A stretch of DNA of 64,000 bases from Pseudomonadota bacterium (GCA_025351005.1 JANXWS010000049.1:29860-93859), one strand, 5' to 3'. Counted from the stretch's first letter, positions 47,631 to 56,284 are shown. The notes: a model not told the origin generated them from the letters alone. Translations and numbers: made by a program.

Positions 47631-48436
47631 CGGCACGGGTGACGGCGACCGCGCCACGGCACCGCGCGCGCAAGCGCTTCGGACAGCATTTCCTGCACGA
47701 CCCGGCCGTCCTCGGCCGCATCGTCGCCGCGATCGACCCGCGACCGGGCGAGCGGCTGGTCGAAATCGGTCCCGGGCTGGGCGCGCTGAGCTTGCCGCTG
47801 CTCGCGCGCCAAGGCCGGCTCGACTGCATCGAGCTCGACCGCGACGTGATCCCGCGACTGCGTGAGCGCGCCGCGGGCCTGGGCGAGCTGACCGTGCACG
47901 CCGGGGACGTGCTGGAGTTCGACTTCGCGGCGCTGGCCGCCGGCGGCCCGCGGCTGCGGCTGTGCGGCAACCTGCCGTACAACATCTCGACGCCACTGCT
48001 GTTCCACACGCTGGCCGCCGGCGCGGCGATCCTCGACATGCACTTCATGCTGCAGAAGGAAGTCGTGGCGCGCATCGCCGCGCCGCCGGGCAGCCGCGCC
48101 TATGGTCGCTTGACCGTGATGCTCGCGGCGCAGTGCCGCGCCGAGCGGCTGTTCGACGTGGGCCCCGGCGCGTTCCGGCCGGCGCCGCGGGTCGACTCGG
48201 CGTTCGTGCGGCTGGTGCCCCACGCCCATCCGCCCTTCGCGGTCGGCGACCCGGCGCGCTTCGCGGCGGTCGTCGCGGCGGCCTTCGGCCAGCGCCGCAA
48301 GACGCTGCGCAACTCGCTCGCAGGCGTGGTCGACGAGGGCGGCTTCGCGGCTGCCGGCATCGACTCCGGGCGGCGCGCCGAGACGCTGTCACCGGCCGAC
48401 TTCGCGGTCCTCGCCGCGACGGCGCGGCCGCTATAA
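47627..48436 (+). CDS. rsmA: 16S rRNA dimethyladenosine transferase RsmA (KsgA)
   Basis: RsmA dimethylates A1518 and A1519 of 16S rRNA late in small-subunit assembly. The 269-residue protein has RKRFGQHFLHDPAVLGRIV, the SAM motif LVEIGPGLGALSLPL, and the catalytic NLPYNISTPLLFH. The helical C-terminal domain follows with FGQRRKTLRNSL. The start is a GTG overlapping the pdxA stop. Confidence 0.96.
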   Translation: MTARVTATAPRHRARKRFGQHFLHDPAVLGRIVAAIDPRPGERLVEIGPGLGALSLPLLARQGRLDCIELDRDVIPRLRERAAGLGELTVHAGDVLEFDFAALAAGGPRLRLCGNLPYNISTPLLFHTLAAGAAILDMHFMLQKEVVARIAAPPGSRAYGRLTVMLAAQCRAERLFDVGPGAFRPAPRVDSAFVRLVPHAHPPFAVGDPARFAAVVAAAFGQRRKTLRNSLAGVVDEGGFAAAGIDSGRRAETLSPADFAVLAATARPL

Positions 48437-48437
48437 T
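48432..48437 (+). promoter_or_regulatory. -10 box of the universal stress protein gene
   Basis: A perfect TATAAT overlaps the end of rsmA and lies 24 bp before the downstream ATG, giving a short leader. The -35 position (CCTCGC) is poor, so a stress sigma factor or an activator is possible. Confidence 0.45.
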
Positions 48438-48461
48438 CGGCCGACTACCGCGGAGCACCCG

Positions 48462-48914
48462 ATGAATGCCCCCAGTCCGGCCACGGGCCTCTATCGCCGC
48501 ATCCTGCTGGTCGTCGACCTGAGCGAGGACAGTCGTGCCGTGGGGGCGCGGGCGCGCGCCGTCGCTGCCGCCTGCGGCGCCGAGCTCAGCCTGCTGCATA
48601 TCGTCGAGTACCTGCCGGTCGAACCGCTCGGCGAGACGCTGCTGCCGGCCGTCGAGATCGAGGAGGAACTGATCCAGCGCGCCGGCGAGCGGCTGCGCGC
48701 CCTCGCCCGCGAGCTCGGGCTCGCCGATGCCCCGTGCAGCGTCCAGGCCGGCAATACCAAGGCGGAAATCGTCCGCGCCGCGGCGGACGCGGCCGCGGAC
48801 CTGATCGTGCTCGGCAGCCATGAGCGGCACGGGCTGTCGATCCTGATCAACCAGACCGAGGACACGGTGCTGCATGCCGCGCACTGCGACGTGCTCGCGG
48901 TGCGCCTGAAGTAG
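48462..48914 (+). CDS. Universal stress protein (UspA family)
   Basis: The 150-residue product is a single Usp domain. It opens YRRILLVVDLSEDSRAVGAR and ends with the ATP-binding style motif LIVLGSHERHGLSILI followed by QTEDTVLHAAHCDVLAVR. The G-x2-H form suggests nucleotide binding, though E. coli UspA itself does not bind ATP. It has its own -10 box and precedes apaG by 4 bp. The precise role (stasis, redox or stress survival) cannot be read from sequence. Confidence 0.88.
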   Translation: MNAPSPATGLYRRILLVVDLSEDSRAVGARARAVAAACGAELSLLHIVEYLPVEPLGETLLPAVEIEEELIQRAGERLRALARELGLADAPCSVQAGNTKAEIVRAAADAAADLIVLGSHERHGLSILINQTEDTVLHAAHCDVLAVRLK

Positions 48915-48918
48915 TTTC

Positions 48919-49299
48919 ATGGAGACCCGCCACCATCGCATCGTCGTCGACGTCGTGACGACCTATGTCGAGGACCAGTCGGACCCCCGCGAGCACCGCT
49001 TCGTGTTCGCCTACACGATCACCATCCGCAACGAGGGCAACACGCCGGCGCGGCTGCTGACCCGCCACTGGATCATCACCGACGCCAACGGCAAGGTGCA
49101 GGAGGTGCGCGGCGACGGCGTCGTCGGCGAACAGCCGCACCTGAAGCCGGGCCAGGGCTTCCGCTACTCGAGCGGCGCCGTGCTCGAGACGCCGGTCGGC
49201 GTCATGCAGGGCAGCTACCAGATGGTCGCGGACAGCGGCGAGCGGTTCGACGCGCCGATCGCACCGTTCTCGCTCGCGATGCCGGGCGTCGTGCACTGA
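48919..49299 (+). CDS. apaG: ApaG protein
   Basis: ApaG is a small Ig-like fold protein of unclear biochemical role, linked with ApaH and with Co/Mg resistance. The 126-residue product shows the family signatures EHRFVFAYTITIRNEGNTPA, LLTRHWIITDANGKVQEVRG (with the GxG loop GDGVVGEQP) and YSSGAVLETPVGVMQGSYQM. It lies 7 bp before apaH in the usual rsmA-apaG-apaH order, here with a stress protein inserted. Confidence 0.95.
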   Translation: METRHHRIVVDVVTTYVEDQSDPREHRFVFAYTITIRNEGNTPARLLTRHWIITDANGKVQEVRGDGVVGEQPHLKPGQGFRYSSGAVLETPVGVMQGSYQMVADSGERFDAPIAPFSLAMPGVVH

Positions 49300-49306
49300 C
49301 GTCGCG

Positions 49307-50158
49307 ATGGCGGTCTACGCGATCGGCGACCTGCAGGGGTGCTACGACCAGTTCCGAGCGCTGCTGTCGCTCTTGCACTTCGACCCGCGCGACGACCGGC
49401 TGTGGCTCACCGGCGACCTCGTCAACCGCGGCCCCCGCTCGCTCGAGACGCTGCGCTACGTGCGCTCGCTGGGGCCCGCGGCGACCGTCGTGCTCGGCAA
49501 CCACGACCTGCACCTGCTGGCCGTCGCGGCCGATCCGGGCCGCCAGCGCGCGAGCGACACGCTCGATGCGATCCTGGCCGCGCCCGACCGCGACGTGCTG
49601 CTCGACTGGCTCCGGCGCCGGCCGCTCGTGCACGCCGACCGGTCGCTCGGCACGGTGATGGTGCACGCCGGACTGCCGCCCGAGTGGGACCTGGAGACCG
49701 CGGTTGCCTGCGGGGCGGGGGTGTCCGCGGCGCTCGAGCACGCCCCCGCCGAGTTCTACGGCGCGATGTACGGCGACCGGCCGGATCGCTGGTCGCCGCG
49801 GCTCGAGGGCTTCGACCGCCTGCGATTCGCCGTCAACTGCCTGACGCGCCTGCGATTCTTGAGCGCCGACGGCCGCCTGCTGCTGAAGTACAAGGGCCCG
49901 ATCGATGCGGCGCCGGCGGACGCCGTGCCGTGGTTCCGGGCGCCCGGCCGGCGCACCGCGGGGCTGCGCATCGTGTTCGGCCACTGGTCGGCCCTCGGCT
50001 ATCACGCCGAGAACGGTGTGGTCTCGCTCGACAGCGGCTGCGTCTGGGGCGGCTCGCTGACGGCACTGCGCCTCGACGCGGCGGAGCCACCGGTCGTGCT
50101 GCCGTGCCCAGGCTCGCTCGCGCCCGGCGACCCGGCGGACGCCGCGGTCGACTACTGA
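49307..50158 (+). CDS. apaH: Symmetrical bis(5'-nucleosyl)-tetraphosphatase ApaH
   Basis: ApaH hydrolyses Ap4A to two ADP and removes Np4 caps from RNA. The 283-residue metallophosphoesterase has the motifs YAIGDLQGCYDQF, LTGDLVNRGPRSLE and VVLGNHDLHLLAV, plus VHAGLPPEWD and GHWSALGYH. Length is normal (E. coli 280). The 3' end overlaps the convergent hypothetical gene by 7 bp. Confidence 0.95.
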   Translation: MAVYAIGDLQGCYDQFRALLSLLHFDPRDDRLWLTGDLVNRGPRSLETLRYVRSLGPAATVVLGNHDLHLLAVAADPGRQRASDTLDAILAAPDRDVLLDWLRRRPLVHADRSLGTVMVHAGLPPEWDLETAVACGAGVSAALEHAPAEFYGAMYGDRPDRWSPRLEGFDRLRFAVNCLTRLRFLSADGRLLLKYKGPIDAAPADAVPWFRAPGRRTAGLRIVFGHWSALGYHAENGVVSLDSGCVWGGSLTALRLDAAEPPVVLPCPGSLAPGDPADAAVDY

Positions 50159-50823
50159 GCGGGCCGCACCCGCGCCTGCTCGGCCGGCGGCAGCGCCGCA
50201 AGCACGTCGAAGCGCAGGTCGATGCCCCCCAGCGTGATCTGGTGCGGCACGCAGTTCATGTGGGCGGCGCTGTTGCGGGTCGTGAACGACTTGAGCAGCG
50301 TGCGCCCGAACTGCTCGACGAGCTCGCAGTCGCCCGGCTCGAGTCCGCGCGGTTTGCCGGCGCGCAGCTGCACGGTCTTCCAGGCGCCGACCGCCGCCTC
50401 GTCCGGGCGCGGACCGGCCTTGAGGGGCGGCACGTCCTTGCCGAGGCGCCGCGCCGGCGCCTCCGGCGCCTGCACCGCCACGGGCGCTGCGGCCGTGGCG
50501 GGCGCGAGCGCATAGAAACTCACGCGCGCGGTCGACATCGCTGACACGCCGCCGGTCGCCATCGCCGACACGCCGCGCAGCGGATCGACGCAGGGACTGG
50601 ACACCTTCAGGTCATCGCGCGCGCCGGCCTCTCGCAGCAGGGCCTTCAGCTGGCCTGCCAGCCCATCGCAGGAATAGTGCGAGGTGATGCCCATGAACGT
50701 GAAGGTCTCCTCGTGGAGCTTCCAGACCGCCTGCACCGGCGGCTCCTCGCCAGCCGCCGCCGCCGTGAGCCGCAGCAGTCCGGCGACGAGCACCACGGCC
50801 ATCCCGATAGTCCTGATCCGCAT
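50152..50823 (-). CDS. Secreted protein of unknown function
   Basis: The 223-residue product starts with a clear signal peptide (MRIRTIGMAVVLVAGLLRLT, Ala-rich cleavage region). The mature part holds EETFTFMGITSHYSCDGLAG, a short imperfect repeat GVSAMATG/GVSAMSTA, and three more cysteines (SSPCVD, PGDCELV and MNCVPH) that could form disulfides. I recall similar periplasmic hypotheticals in Proteobacteria but no function. It is divergent from the kynurenine operon with a 106-bp shared upstream region, and converges on apaH. Confidence 0.7.
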   Translation of the reverse strand: MRIRTIGMAVVLVAGLLRLTAAAAGEEPPVQAVWKLHEETFTFMGITSHYSCDGLAGQLKALLREAGARDDLKVSSPCVDPLRGVSAMATGGVSAMSTARVSFYALAPATAAAPVAVQAPEAPARRLGKDVPPLKAGPRPDEAAVGAWKTVQLRAGKPRGLEPGDCELVEQFGRTLLKSFTTRNSAAHMNCVPHQITLGGIDLRFDVLAALPPAEQARVRPAQ

Positions 50824-50907
50824 GGCGTACTCTCCTTCGTGCCTGCACCTGACGTTTCGACTCTGCCCCCGGCGCCGGGTTCCGCGGAGCCCGCGCCGGC
50901 CCGCGGC

Positions 50908-50913
50908 TATAAT
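50908..50913 (+). promoter_or_regulatory. -10 box of the kynurenine operon
   Basis: A perfect TATAAT lies 16 bp before the chosen ATG of the dioxygenase gene, giving a very short leader. An in-frame ATG at 50912 overlaps the box and is therefore less likely to be the start. The -35 position lacks a good match. Confidence 0.45.
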
Positions 50914-50929
50914 GGAATGCGGAACCCCG

Positions 50930-51460
50930 ATGCGCCCCACCCCGCCGCTCAACCTGCAGCACTGGATCGAGGCGCACCGGCAGGCGCTCGTGCCGCCGGT
51001 CGCCAACCGCCAGGTGTTCCCGGCCGGCGACCTCATCATCATGATCGTCGGTGGCCCTAACGCGCGGCGCGATTTCCACGTTGACCCGGGCACGGAATTC
51101 TTTTACCAGCTCGAGGGTACGCTGACCCTGAAGACGATGCAGGACGGCCGGCCGCTCGACTACGCGATCGGCCCGGGCGAGGTGTTCCTGCTGCCGCCGT
51201 TCGTGCCGCACTCGCCGCGGCGACCGGCGGCTTCGATCGGCCTGGTCATCGAGCGCCGCCGCACCGCCGCCGAGCAGGACGGGTTTCAGTGGTACTGCGA
51301 GGCCTGCCACGCGCTCCTGTACGAGGAGTACGTCGTGCTCGAGGACATCGAGACGCAGTTTCCGGCGGTGTTCGAGCGCTTCTACGCGGATCCAGAGCGG
51401 CGCCGCTGCCGGGCCTGCGGCGCGCTGCTCGAGCGGCCGGCCGCGCCGCGGCCGGCATGA
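50930..51460 (+). CDS. 3-hydroxyanthranilate 3,4-dioxygenase
   Basis: This ring-opening iron dioxygenase makes aminocarboxymuconate semialdehyde, which cyclises to quinolinate for NAD. The 176-residue cupin has metal ligands His50, Glu56 and His94 (FHVDPGTEFFYQLEG, PFVPHSPRRP). A second rubredoxin-like iron site is formed by Cys123, Cys126 (WYCEACHALLY) and Cys160, Cys163, as in other bacterial enzymes of this type. The start is the ATG at 50930. It heads an operon with cyclase, kynU and kmo and overlaps the cyclase by 4 bp. Confidence 0.94.
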   Translation: MRPTPPLNLQHWIEAHRQALVPPVANRQVFPAGDLIIMIVGGPNARRDFHVDPGTEFFYQLEGTLTLKTMQDGRPLDYAIGPGEVFLLPPFVPHSPRRPAASIGLVIERRRTAAEQDGFQWYCEACHALLYEEYVVLEDIETQFPAVFERFYADPERRRCRACGALLERPAAPRPA

Positions 51461-52281
51461 GCGAGGTCGTACTGACCCGCGGCGCGAGCCGCTACCTGGC
51501 CGACCTGTCCGATCCGCTGTCGATCGCGATCCCGCTCGACTTCGACGGCGTGCAGCCGAACCACTTCGACGCGCCGCGCGCGCATGCGCACGCGCTCACC
51601 GAGCGCGGCTTCGCCGGCGACGTGCGCGCCGGCGGCAACGTCAATTGCGAGCAGCTGTCCCTGACGCCGCACTGCAACGGCACGCACACCGAGTGCGTCG
51701 GCCACCTGACCACCGACCGCATCGCCGTGCACGAGGTGCTGCGCGGCGGTCTGCAGGTGGCGCGCCTGGTGTCAGTGCGCGCCGCCGCACTCGGCGACTG
51801 CGGCGAGCGCGCCGCTCCGGACGCGGCGGCAGGCGAGCCGGTGGTCACGGCCGCGCTGCTCAGCGCCGCGCTCGCGGGCTTCGCCGGCGAGTCCGACGCG
51901 CTGGTCGTCCGCACGCTGCCGAACGATGCGGGCAAGCTCACGCGCCGCTATGCGGGCGCGGCGCCGGCGCCATACTTCACCGCCGAGGCCGCCGCGTTCG
52001 CGGCCCACGCCGGGATCCTGCACCTGCTCGTCGACCTGCCCTCGCTCGATCGTGGCGCGGACGGCGGCCGGCTCGCGGCGCACCGTGCGTTCTGGGGCCT
52101 GCCGGACGGCGCCCGGCGCGCCCACGATGCCGTCCGCCGCGACGCTACGATCACGGAGCTGTGCTGGATCGCGCCGACCATCAAGGATGGCTGGTACCTG
52201 CTCGACCTGCAGCTGCCGGCGTTCATGAGTGACGCGGCGCCCAGCCGGCCGCTGCTGTACCCGGCCCGCCTGCATGGCTGA
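51457..52281 (+). CDS. Cyclase-family hydrolase, probable kynurenine formamidase
   Basis: The 274-residue protein belongs to the cyclase/KynB metal-hydrolase family: LSIAIPLDFDGVQPNHF near the N-terminus and the metal site SLTPHCNGTHTECVGH. KynB-type arylformamidases hydrolyse N-formylkynurenine to kynurenine, the step missing between tryptophan dioxygenase and the other enzymes of this operon, so that role is inferred. It differs from classical KynB (about 210 residues, HxGTHxD): it is longer and has HxxGTHxE. It overlaps both neighbours (4 bp upstream, 8 bp downstream). Confidence 0.7.
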   Translation: MSEVVLTRGASRYLADLSDPLSIAIPLDFDGVQPNHFDAPRAHAHALTERGFAGDVRAGGNVNCEQLSLTPHCNGTHTECVGHLTTDRIAVHEVLRGGLQVARLVSVRAAALGDCGERAAPDAAAGEPVVTAALLSAALAGFAGESDALVVRTLPNDAGKLTRRYAGAAPAPYFTAEAAAFAAHAGILHLLVDLPSLDRGADGGRLAAHRAFWGLPDGARRAHDAVRRDATITELCWIAPTIKDGWYLLDLQLPAFMSDAAPSRPLLYPARLHG

Positions 52282-53545
52282 GGCCGACTGGCGGGCGCAT
52301 GCGGCCGCGGCCGACGCGGCCGATCCGCTCGCCGCGTTCCGCGCTCGCTTCCGCCTGCCGCTCGCGGCCGACGGGCGGGCGTCGATCTACCTCTGCGGCC
52401 ACTCGCTCGGGCCGATGCCGGTCGAAGCGGCGGCGCGGGTCGAGGACGTGCTGCGGCCGTGGGCCGAGCTCGCCGTGCTCGGCCATCACCAGGGTCCCGC
52501 GCCGTGGCTCGACTTCCACGCGCCGTTCGCAGCACCGCTCGCGGCGCTCGTCGGCGCACGCCCGGCCGAAGTCGTCGCGATGAACACGCTGACGGTCAAC
52601 CTGCACCTGATGCTGGTCAGCTTCTACCGCCCGACGCCGAGCCGCTTCCGGATACTGATTGAGCGCGGCGCATTCCCGTCCGACCGGCATGCGGTCGTCT
52701 CGCAGCTGCGTTTCCACGGTCTCGCCGAGTCCGCGTTGACAGAAGTCGCACCGCGCGACGGCGAGGCGCTGCTGCGCAGCGCCGACCTGGTCGCGGCGAT
52801 CGAGGCGGCCGGCGACTCGCTCGCGCTCGTGCTGCTGCCAGCGGTGCAATACCGCACCGGGCAGGTGCTCGACGTCGCGGCGATCACGCGCGCCAGCCGC
52901 GCCGCCGGCGCCGCCGCCGGCTGGGACCTCGCCCACGCGATCGGCAACGTGCCGCTCGCGCTGCACGACAGCGGCGCGGACTTCGCCGTCTGGTGCCACT
53001 ACAAGTACCTGTGCGCGGGTCCGGGCGCCGTCGGCGGCGCGTTCGTCCACGAGCGCCACGGCGACGGTCGCGGACTGCCCCGCTTCGAGGGCTGGTGGGG
53101 TCACGACGTGGCGAGCCGCTTCGACATGGGCCCGCAGTTCCTGCCCTCGCCCGGCGCCGCCGGCTGGCAGGTGTCGAACCCGCCGCTGCTGTCGCTCGCG
53201 CCGCTCGCCGCGAGTCTGGCGCTCTTCGAGGCCGCGGGCCCGGCGCGGCTGCGCAGCAAGTCGCTTGCGCTGACCGCGTTCGCGCGCCGGCTGATCGAGG
53301 CCCGCTGCGACGGACGGGTCGAGATCCTGACCCCGACCGCCGACGCCGAGCGCGGCTGCCAGCTGTCGCTGCGCATCGCCGGCGGCGCCGGTCGGCCCGT
53401 ATTCGCGGCGCTGACCGCGGCCGGCGTCATCGGCGACTGGCGCGAGCCGGACGTGCTGCGCCTCGCGCCCGCGCCGCTCTACAACACGTTCAGCGAGGTC
53501 GAGTGCGCGATCGCACGGCTCGCCGGGGCGTTGCCGCCGCAGTGA
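52274..53545 (+). CDS. kynU: Kynureninase
   Basis: KynU is a PLP enzyme that cleaves 3-hydroxykynurenine to 3-hydroxyanthranilate and alanine. The 423-residue protein has YLCGHSLGPMPVEAAARV, NTLTVNLHLMLVSFYRPT, the Asp-containing cofactor loop GWDLAHAIGNVPLAL, and the Schiff-base lysine in VWCHYKYLCAGPGAVGGAF. FEGWWGHDVASRFDM is another signature. The start overlaps the cyclase gene and the TGA overlaps the kmo GTG, indicating coupled translation. Confidence 0.96.
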   Translation: MAEADWRAHAAAADAADPLAAFRARFRLPLAADGRASIYLCGHSLGPMPVEAAARVEDVLRPWAELAVLGHHQGPAPWLDFHAPFAAPLAALVGARPAEVVAMNTLTVNLHLMLVSFYRPTPSRFRILIERGAFPSDRHAVVSQLRFHGLAESALTEVAPRDGEALLRSADLVAAIEAAGDSLALVLLPAVQYRTGQVLDVAAITRASRAAGAAAGWDLAHAIGNVPLALHDSGADFAVWCHYKYLCAGPGAVGGAFVHERHGDGRGLPRFEGWWGHDVASRFDMGPQFLPSPGAAGWQVSNPPLLSLAPLAASLALFEAAGPARLRSKSLALTAFARRLIEARCDGRVEILTPTADAERGCQLSLRIAGGAGRPVFAALTAAGVIGDWREPDVLRLAPAPLYNTFSEVECAIARLAGALPPQ

Positions 53546-54921
53546 ATATCCCGGTCACCGTGCTCGGTGCCGGCTGCACAGGACCTCTGCTCGCGTTGCT
53601 GCTGGCGCGGCGCGGCTACGCGGTGCGGGTCTTCGAGCGGCGTCCCGACCCGCGCCGCGGCACGCCGCCGGCGGGGCGCTCGATCAACCTGGCGCTCGCC
53701 GCGCGCGGCGCCGCGGCGCTCGAGCGCGCCGGGCTCGCCGACCGCGTGCGGCCACTCTTGACGCCGATGCGCGGCCGGCTGGTGCACGACGCGGCCCAGC
53801 CACCGCGCTTTCTGGCCTACGGTCAGCGGCCGCAGGAGCTGCTGTGGTCCGTGGCGCGCGCCGACCTGAACCGGCTGCTGATCGACGCCGCCGAAGCTGC
53901 CGGCGTCCAGTTCAGCTTCGAGCACGCCTGCCGGGGCGCCGATTTCGGGCGCGGCCAGCTCGCGCTCGAGGACCTGGCCCGCGCGCGGCGCATCGAGCTG
54001 CCGATGGCGCCGGTGATCGCCGCCGATGGCGCCTCCTCCGAACTGCGGGCGGCAATGGTCGCGGCCGGGCTTGCGACCGCGCGCGAGGACGCGCTCACGC
54101 ACGGCTACAAGGAGATCTCCATTGCCGCCGGCGCTGGCGGCCGGCACCGGCTGGCGGCCGACGCTCTGCACATCTGGCCGCGCGGCGGCTACATGCTGAT
54201 CGCGCTGCCGAACGCAGACGGCACGCTGACCGCGACCCTGTTCCTCGCGACGGGCGGCGAGGCTCCCAGCTTCGCGATGCTCGCGACCGGCAGCGCGGTG
54301 CGCGAGTTCTTCGAGCGCGAGTTCCCGGACGTGGCGGCGCTCGTTCCGGACCTCGAGGCGCAGTTCGCGAGGAACCCGGTCGGCCGGATGGCGAGCGTGT
54401 ACGCGGCACCGTGGCGCGTCGGTGGCCAGGCGCTCCTGATCGGCGACGCGGCGCACGCGATCGTGCCGTTCCACGGCCAGGGAATGAACTGCGCGTTCGA
54501 GGACTGCCGCGTCCTCGACGGGCTGCTCGGCGCGCCGCCCGACTGGGCCGGGCTGTTCGCGAGCTTCGAGGCGGCCCGCCGCGAGGACACCGCGGCGATC
54601 GCGCGGATGGCGCTCGAGAACTATGTCGAGATGCGCGACACGGTGCGCGAGCCGCGCTTCGCACTCCTGAAGGAGCTGTCGCTCGAGCTCGAGCGGCTGC
54701 ACCCGGAGCGCTTCATCCCGCGCTACTCGATGGTGATGTTCCATGCGGAGATCCCGTACGCCGAGGCCGAGCGGCGCGGCCGGACCCAGGCCGAGATCCT
54801 GCAGGCGGCGACCGCGGGCCGCGCGCGGCTGGCCGAAGTCGACCGCGCGGCGCTCGCTGCGGCGATCGATGCGCACCTTGCGCCGCTCAAGTCCCCGGGC
54901 GCGTCAGCGTCACGAAACTAA
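53542..54921 (+). CDS. kmo: Kynurenine 3-monooxygenase
   Basis: KMO hydroxylates L-kynurenine using FAD, NADPH and O2. The 459-residue protein (Pseudomonas enzyme about 460) has the FAD motif VTVLGAGCTGPLLALLLARR, RSINLALAARG, the substrate/FAD motif LLIGDAAHAIVPFHGQGMN and a helical C-terminus. The start is a GTG overlapping the kynU stop. Its last 35 bp overlap the convergent folA gene. With KynU and the dioxygenase it forms the route from kynurenine toward quinolinate; a tryptophan dioxygenase and nadC are not in the window. Confidence 0.95.
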   Translation: MNIPVTVLGAGCTGPLLALLLARRGYAVRVFERRPDPRRGTPPAGRSINLALAARGAAALERAGLADRVRPLLTPMRGRLVHDAAQPPRFLAYGQRPQELLWSVARADLNRLLIDAAEAAGVQFSFEHACRGADFGRGQLALEDLARARRIELPMAPVIAADGASSELRAAMVAAGLATAREDALTHGYKEISIAAGAGGRHRLAADALHIWPRGGYMLIALPNADGTLTATLFLATGGEAPSFAMLATGSAVREFFEREFPDVAALVPDLEAQFARNPVGRMASVYAAPWRVGGQALLIGDAAHAIVPFHGQGMNCAFEDCRVLDGLLGAPPDWAGLFASFEAARREDTAAIARMALENYVEMRDTVREPRFALLKELSLELERLHPERFIPRYSMVMFHAEIPYAEAERRGRTQAEILQAATAGRARLAEVDRAALAAAIDAHLAPLKSPGASASRN

Positions 54922-55405
54922 ACGGATAGGCGTGACGCGCATCGGCGGCGTGCGCCTCGCGCCCGGCCTCCTGCCACTCGTCGCGCTGCCACGCCGGGAA
55001 GTAGACGTCACCCGGCACGTCGGCCTCGACCTCGGTGAGGTGCAGTACGGCGGCCTGCGGCAGGCAGGAACGGAACAGCTCGGCGCCGCCGATCACCATC
55101 AGCCGCCCGGCACCGGCCGCGGCCGGGCAGGCGGCGGCGAGCGAGTGCACGACCAGCGCGCCGGGGGCCGTGAACGTCGGGTCGCGGCTCAGCACGATGC
55201 TGGTCCGCCCCGGCAGCGGCCGGCCGATGCTCTCCCACGTGCGGCGGCCCATCAGCAGCGGCTGGCCGAGCGTCAGCCGCCTGAAATGCGCGAGGTCCGC
55301 CGGCAGGTACCAGGGGAGCGCGTTGGCCCGCCCGATGACGCCGTTGCGGGCCACGGCGACCACTATTTCGAGGCGGGGCACGGGATCTGGCGTGGCGTTG
55401 GGCAT
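54887..55405 (-). CDS. folA: Dihydrofolate reductase
   Basis: FolA reduces dihydrofolate with NADPH and is the trimethoprim target. The 172-residue product has VVAVARNGVIGRANALPWYL with the conserved Trp, active-site LPADLAHFRRLT (Asp), GRRTWESIGRPLPGR and VIGGAELFRSCLP. The ATG at 55403-55405 is chosen over an upstream GTG. The 3' end overlaps kmo by 35 bp on the opposite strand, leaving no room for a separate terminator between them. Confidence 0.95.
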   Translation of the reverse strand: MPNATPDPVPRLEIVVAVARNGVIGRANALPWYLPADLAHFRRLTLGQPLLMGRRTWESIGRPLPGRTSIVLSRDPTFTAPGALVVHSLAAACPAAAGAGRLMVIGGAELFRSCLPQAAVLHLTEVEADVPGDVYFPAWQRDEWQEAGREAHAADARHAYPFSFVTLTRPGT

Positions 55406-55543
55406 GGCCGGGCGGAGTGCAGCCGGCTGGGGCACGCGCGGCGGGGGTACCTTTATATCCCGGCCGTGGCGCCGCCGTCTCGGCCCGGCCGGGGCCGGCG
55501 GCGCGCCGCCGCGGCGGGGTCGGATCGCCTAGACTGCCGGTCG

Positions 55544-56272
55544 ATGATCCTGTTACTGGACGTCGGCAACACGCGCGTCAAGTGGGCCTGGCTCGAGCAC
55601 GCCGGGCTCGCGCCCGCCAGCGCGGTCGCGCACGACTCGAGCCACCGCAGCTGGCAGGGCGAGATCGAGGCCGGCGGCCAGCGTCCGGAGCGCATCGTGG
55701 TCGGGAATGTCGCCGGGCCCTCGTTCGCCGCGGCGCTGAGGCTGTGGTCCCGCGAGCAGTTCGCGGTCGAGCCCGAGTTCGTGGTCGCCGGCGTCGAGCT
55801 GCACGGCGTCCGGAACGGCTACCGGCGCCCGGGCGCGCTCGGTGTCGATCGCTGGCTCGCGCTGGTGGCCGCCTGGCACCGCGTGCGCGGCGCGGCGCTC
55901 GTCGTCAACAGCGGCACCGCGCTCACGGTCGACGCGCTCGACCGCGACGGGCGCCACCGCGGCGGGCTGATCCTGCCGGGCGTGCAGATGATGACCGAGC
56001 TCGAGGCCCGTCTCGGTCCGCCCGCCGTGCTCGAAGCGGGCGCGGGGCTCGCGGCACTCCCCGCCGACCTCGCGCGGCTCGCGCTCGCCGCGCTCGCCGA
56101 TCGCGCCCGCGTCGCCTTCGCCGCCCAGGTCGGCGCGGAGCCCGCGCTGGTACTGACCGGCGGGGACGCGGCGCTGCTCGCGCGGCACCTGGCGGCGCCG
56201 GCCGAGGTCGTGCCGGACCTGGTGCTCGCCGGCCTCGCGATCGCCGCGACGGGCGGCGCCACCGGTGCCTGA
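55544..56272 (+). CDS. coaX: Type III pantothenate kinase
   Basis: CoaX phosphorylates pantothenate in coenzyme A synthesis. The 242-residue ASKHA-fold kinase shows LLLDVGNTRVKWAWLE (phosphate-1), PGALGVDRWLALVAAWH, VNSGTALTVDAL (phosphate-2) and GGLILPGVQMM. It does not resemble type I CoaA. It is divergent from folA with a 138-bp gap. No birA is next to it, although the two are often paired. Confidence 0.93.
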   Translation: MILLLDVGNTRVKWAWLEHAGLAPASAVAHDSSHRSWQGEIEAGGQRPERIVVGNVAGPSFAAALRLWSREQFAVEPEFVVAGVELHGVRNGYRRPGALGVDRWLALVAAWHRVRGAALVVNSGTALTVDALDRDGRHRGGLILPGVQMMTELEARLGPPAVLEAGAGLAALPADLARLALAALADRARVAFAAQVGAEPALVLTGGDAALLARHLAAPAEVVPDLVLAGLAIAATGGATGA

Positions 56273-56284
56273 GCGGCGCCGCCC

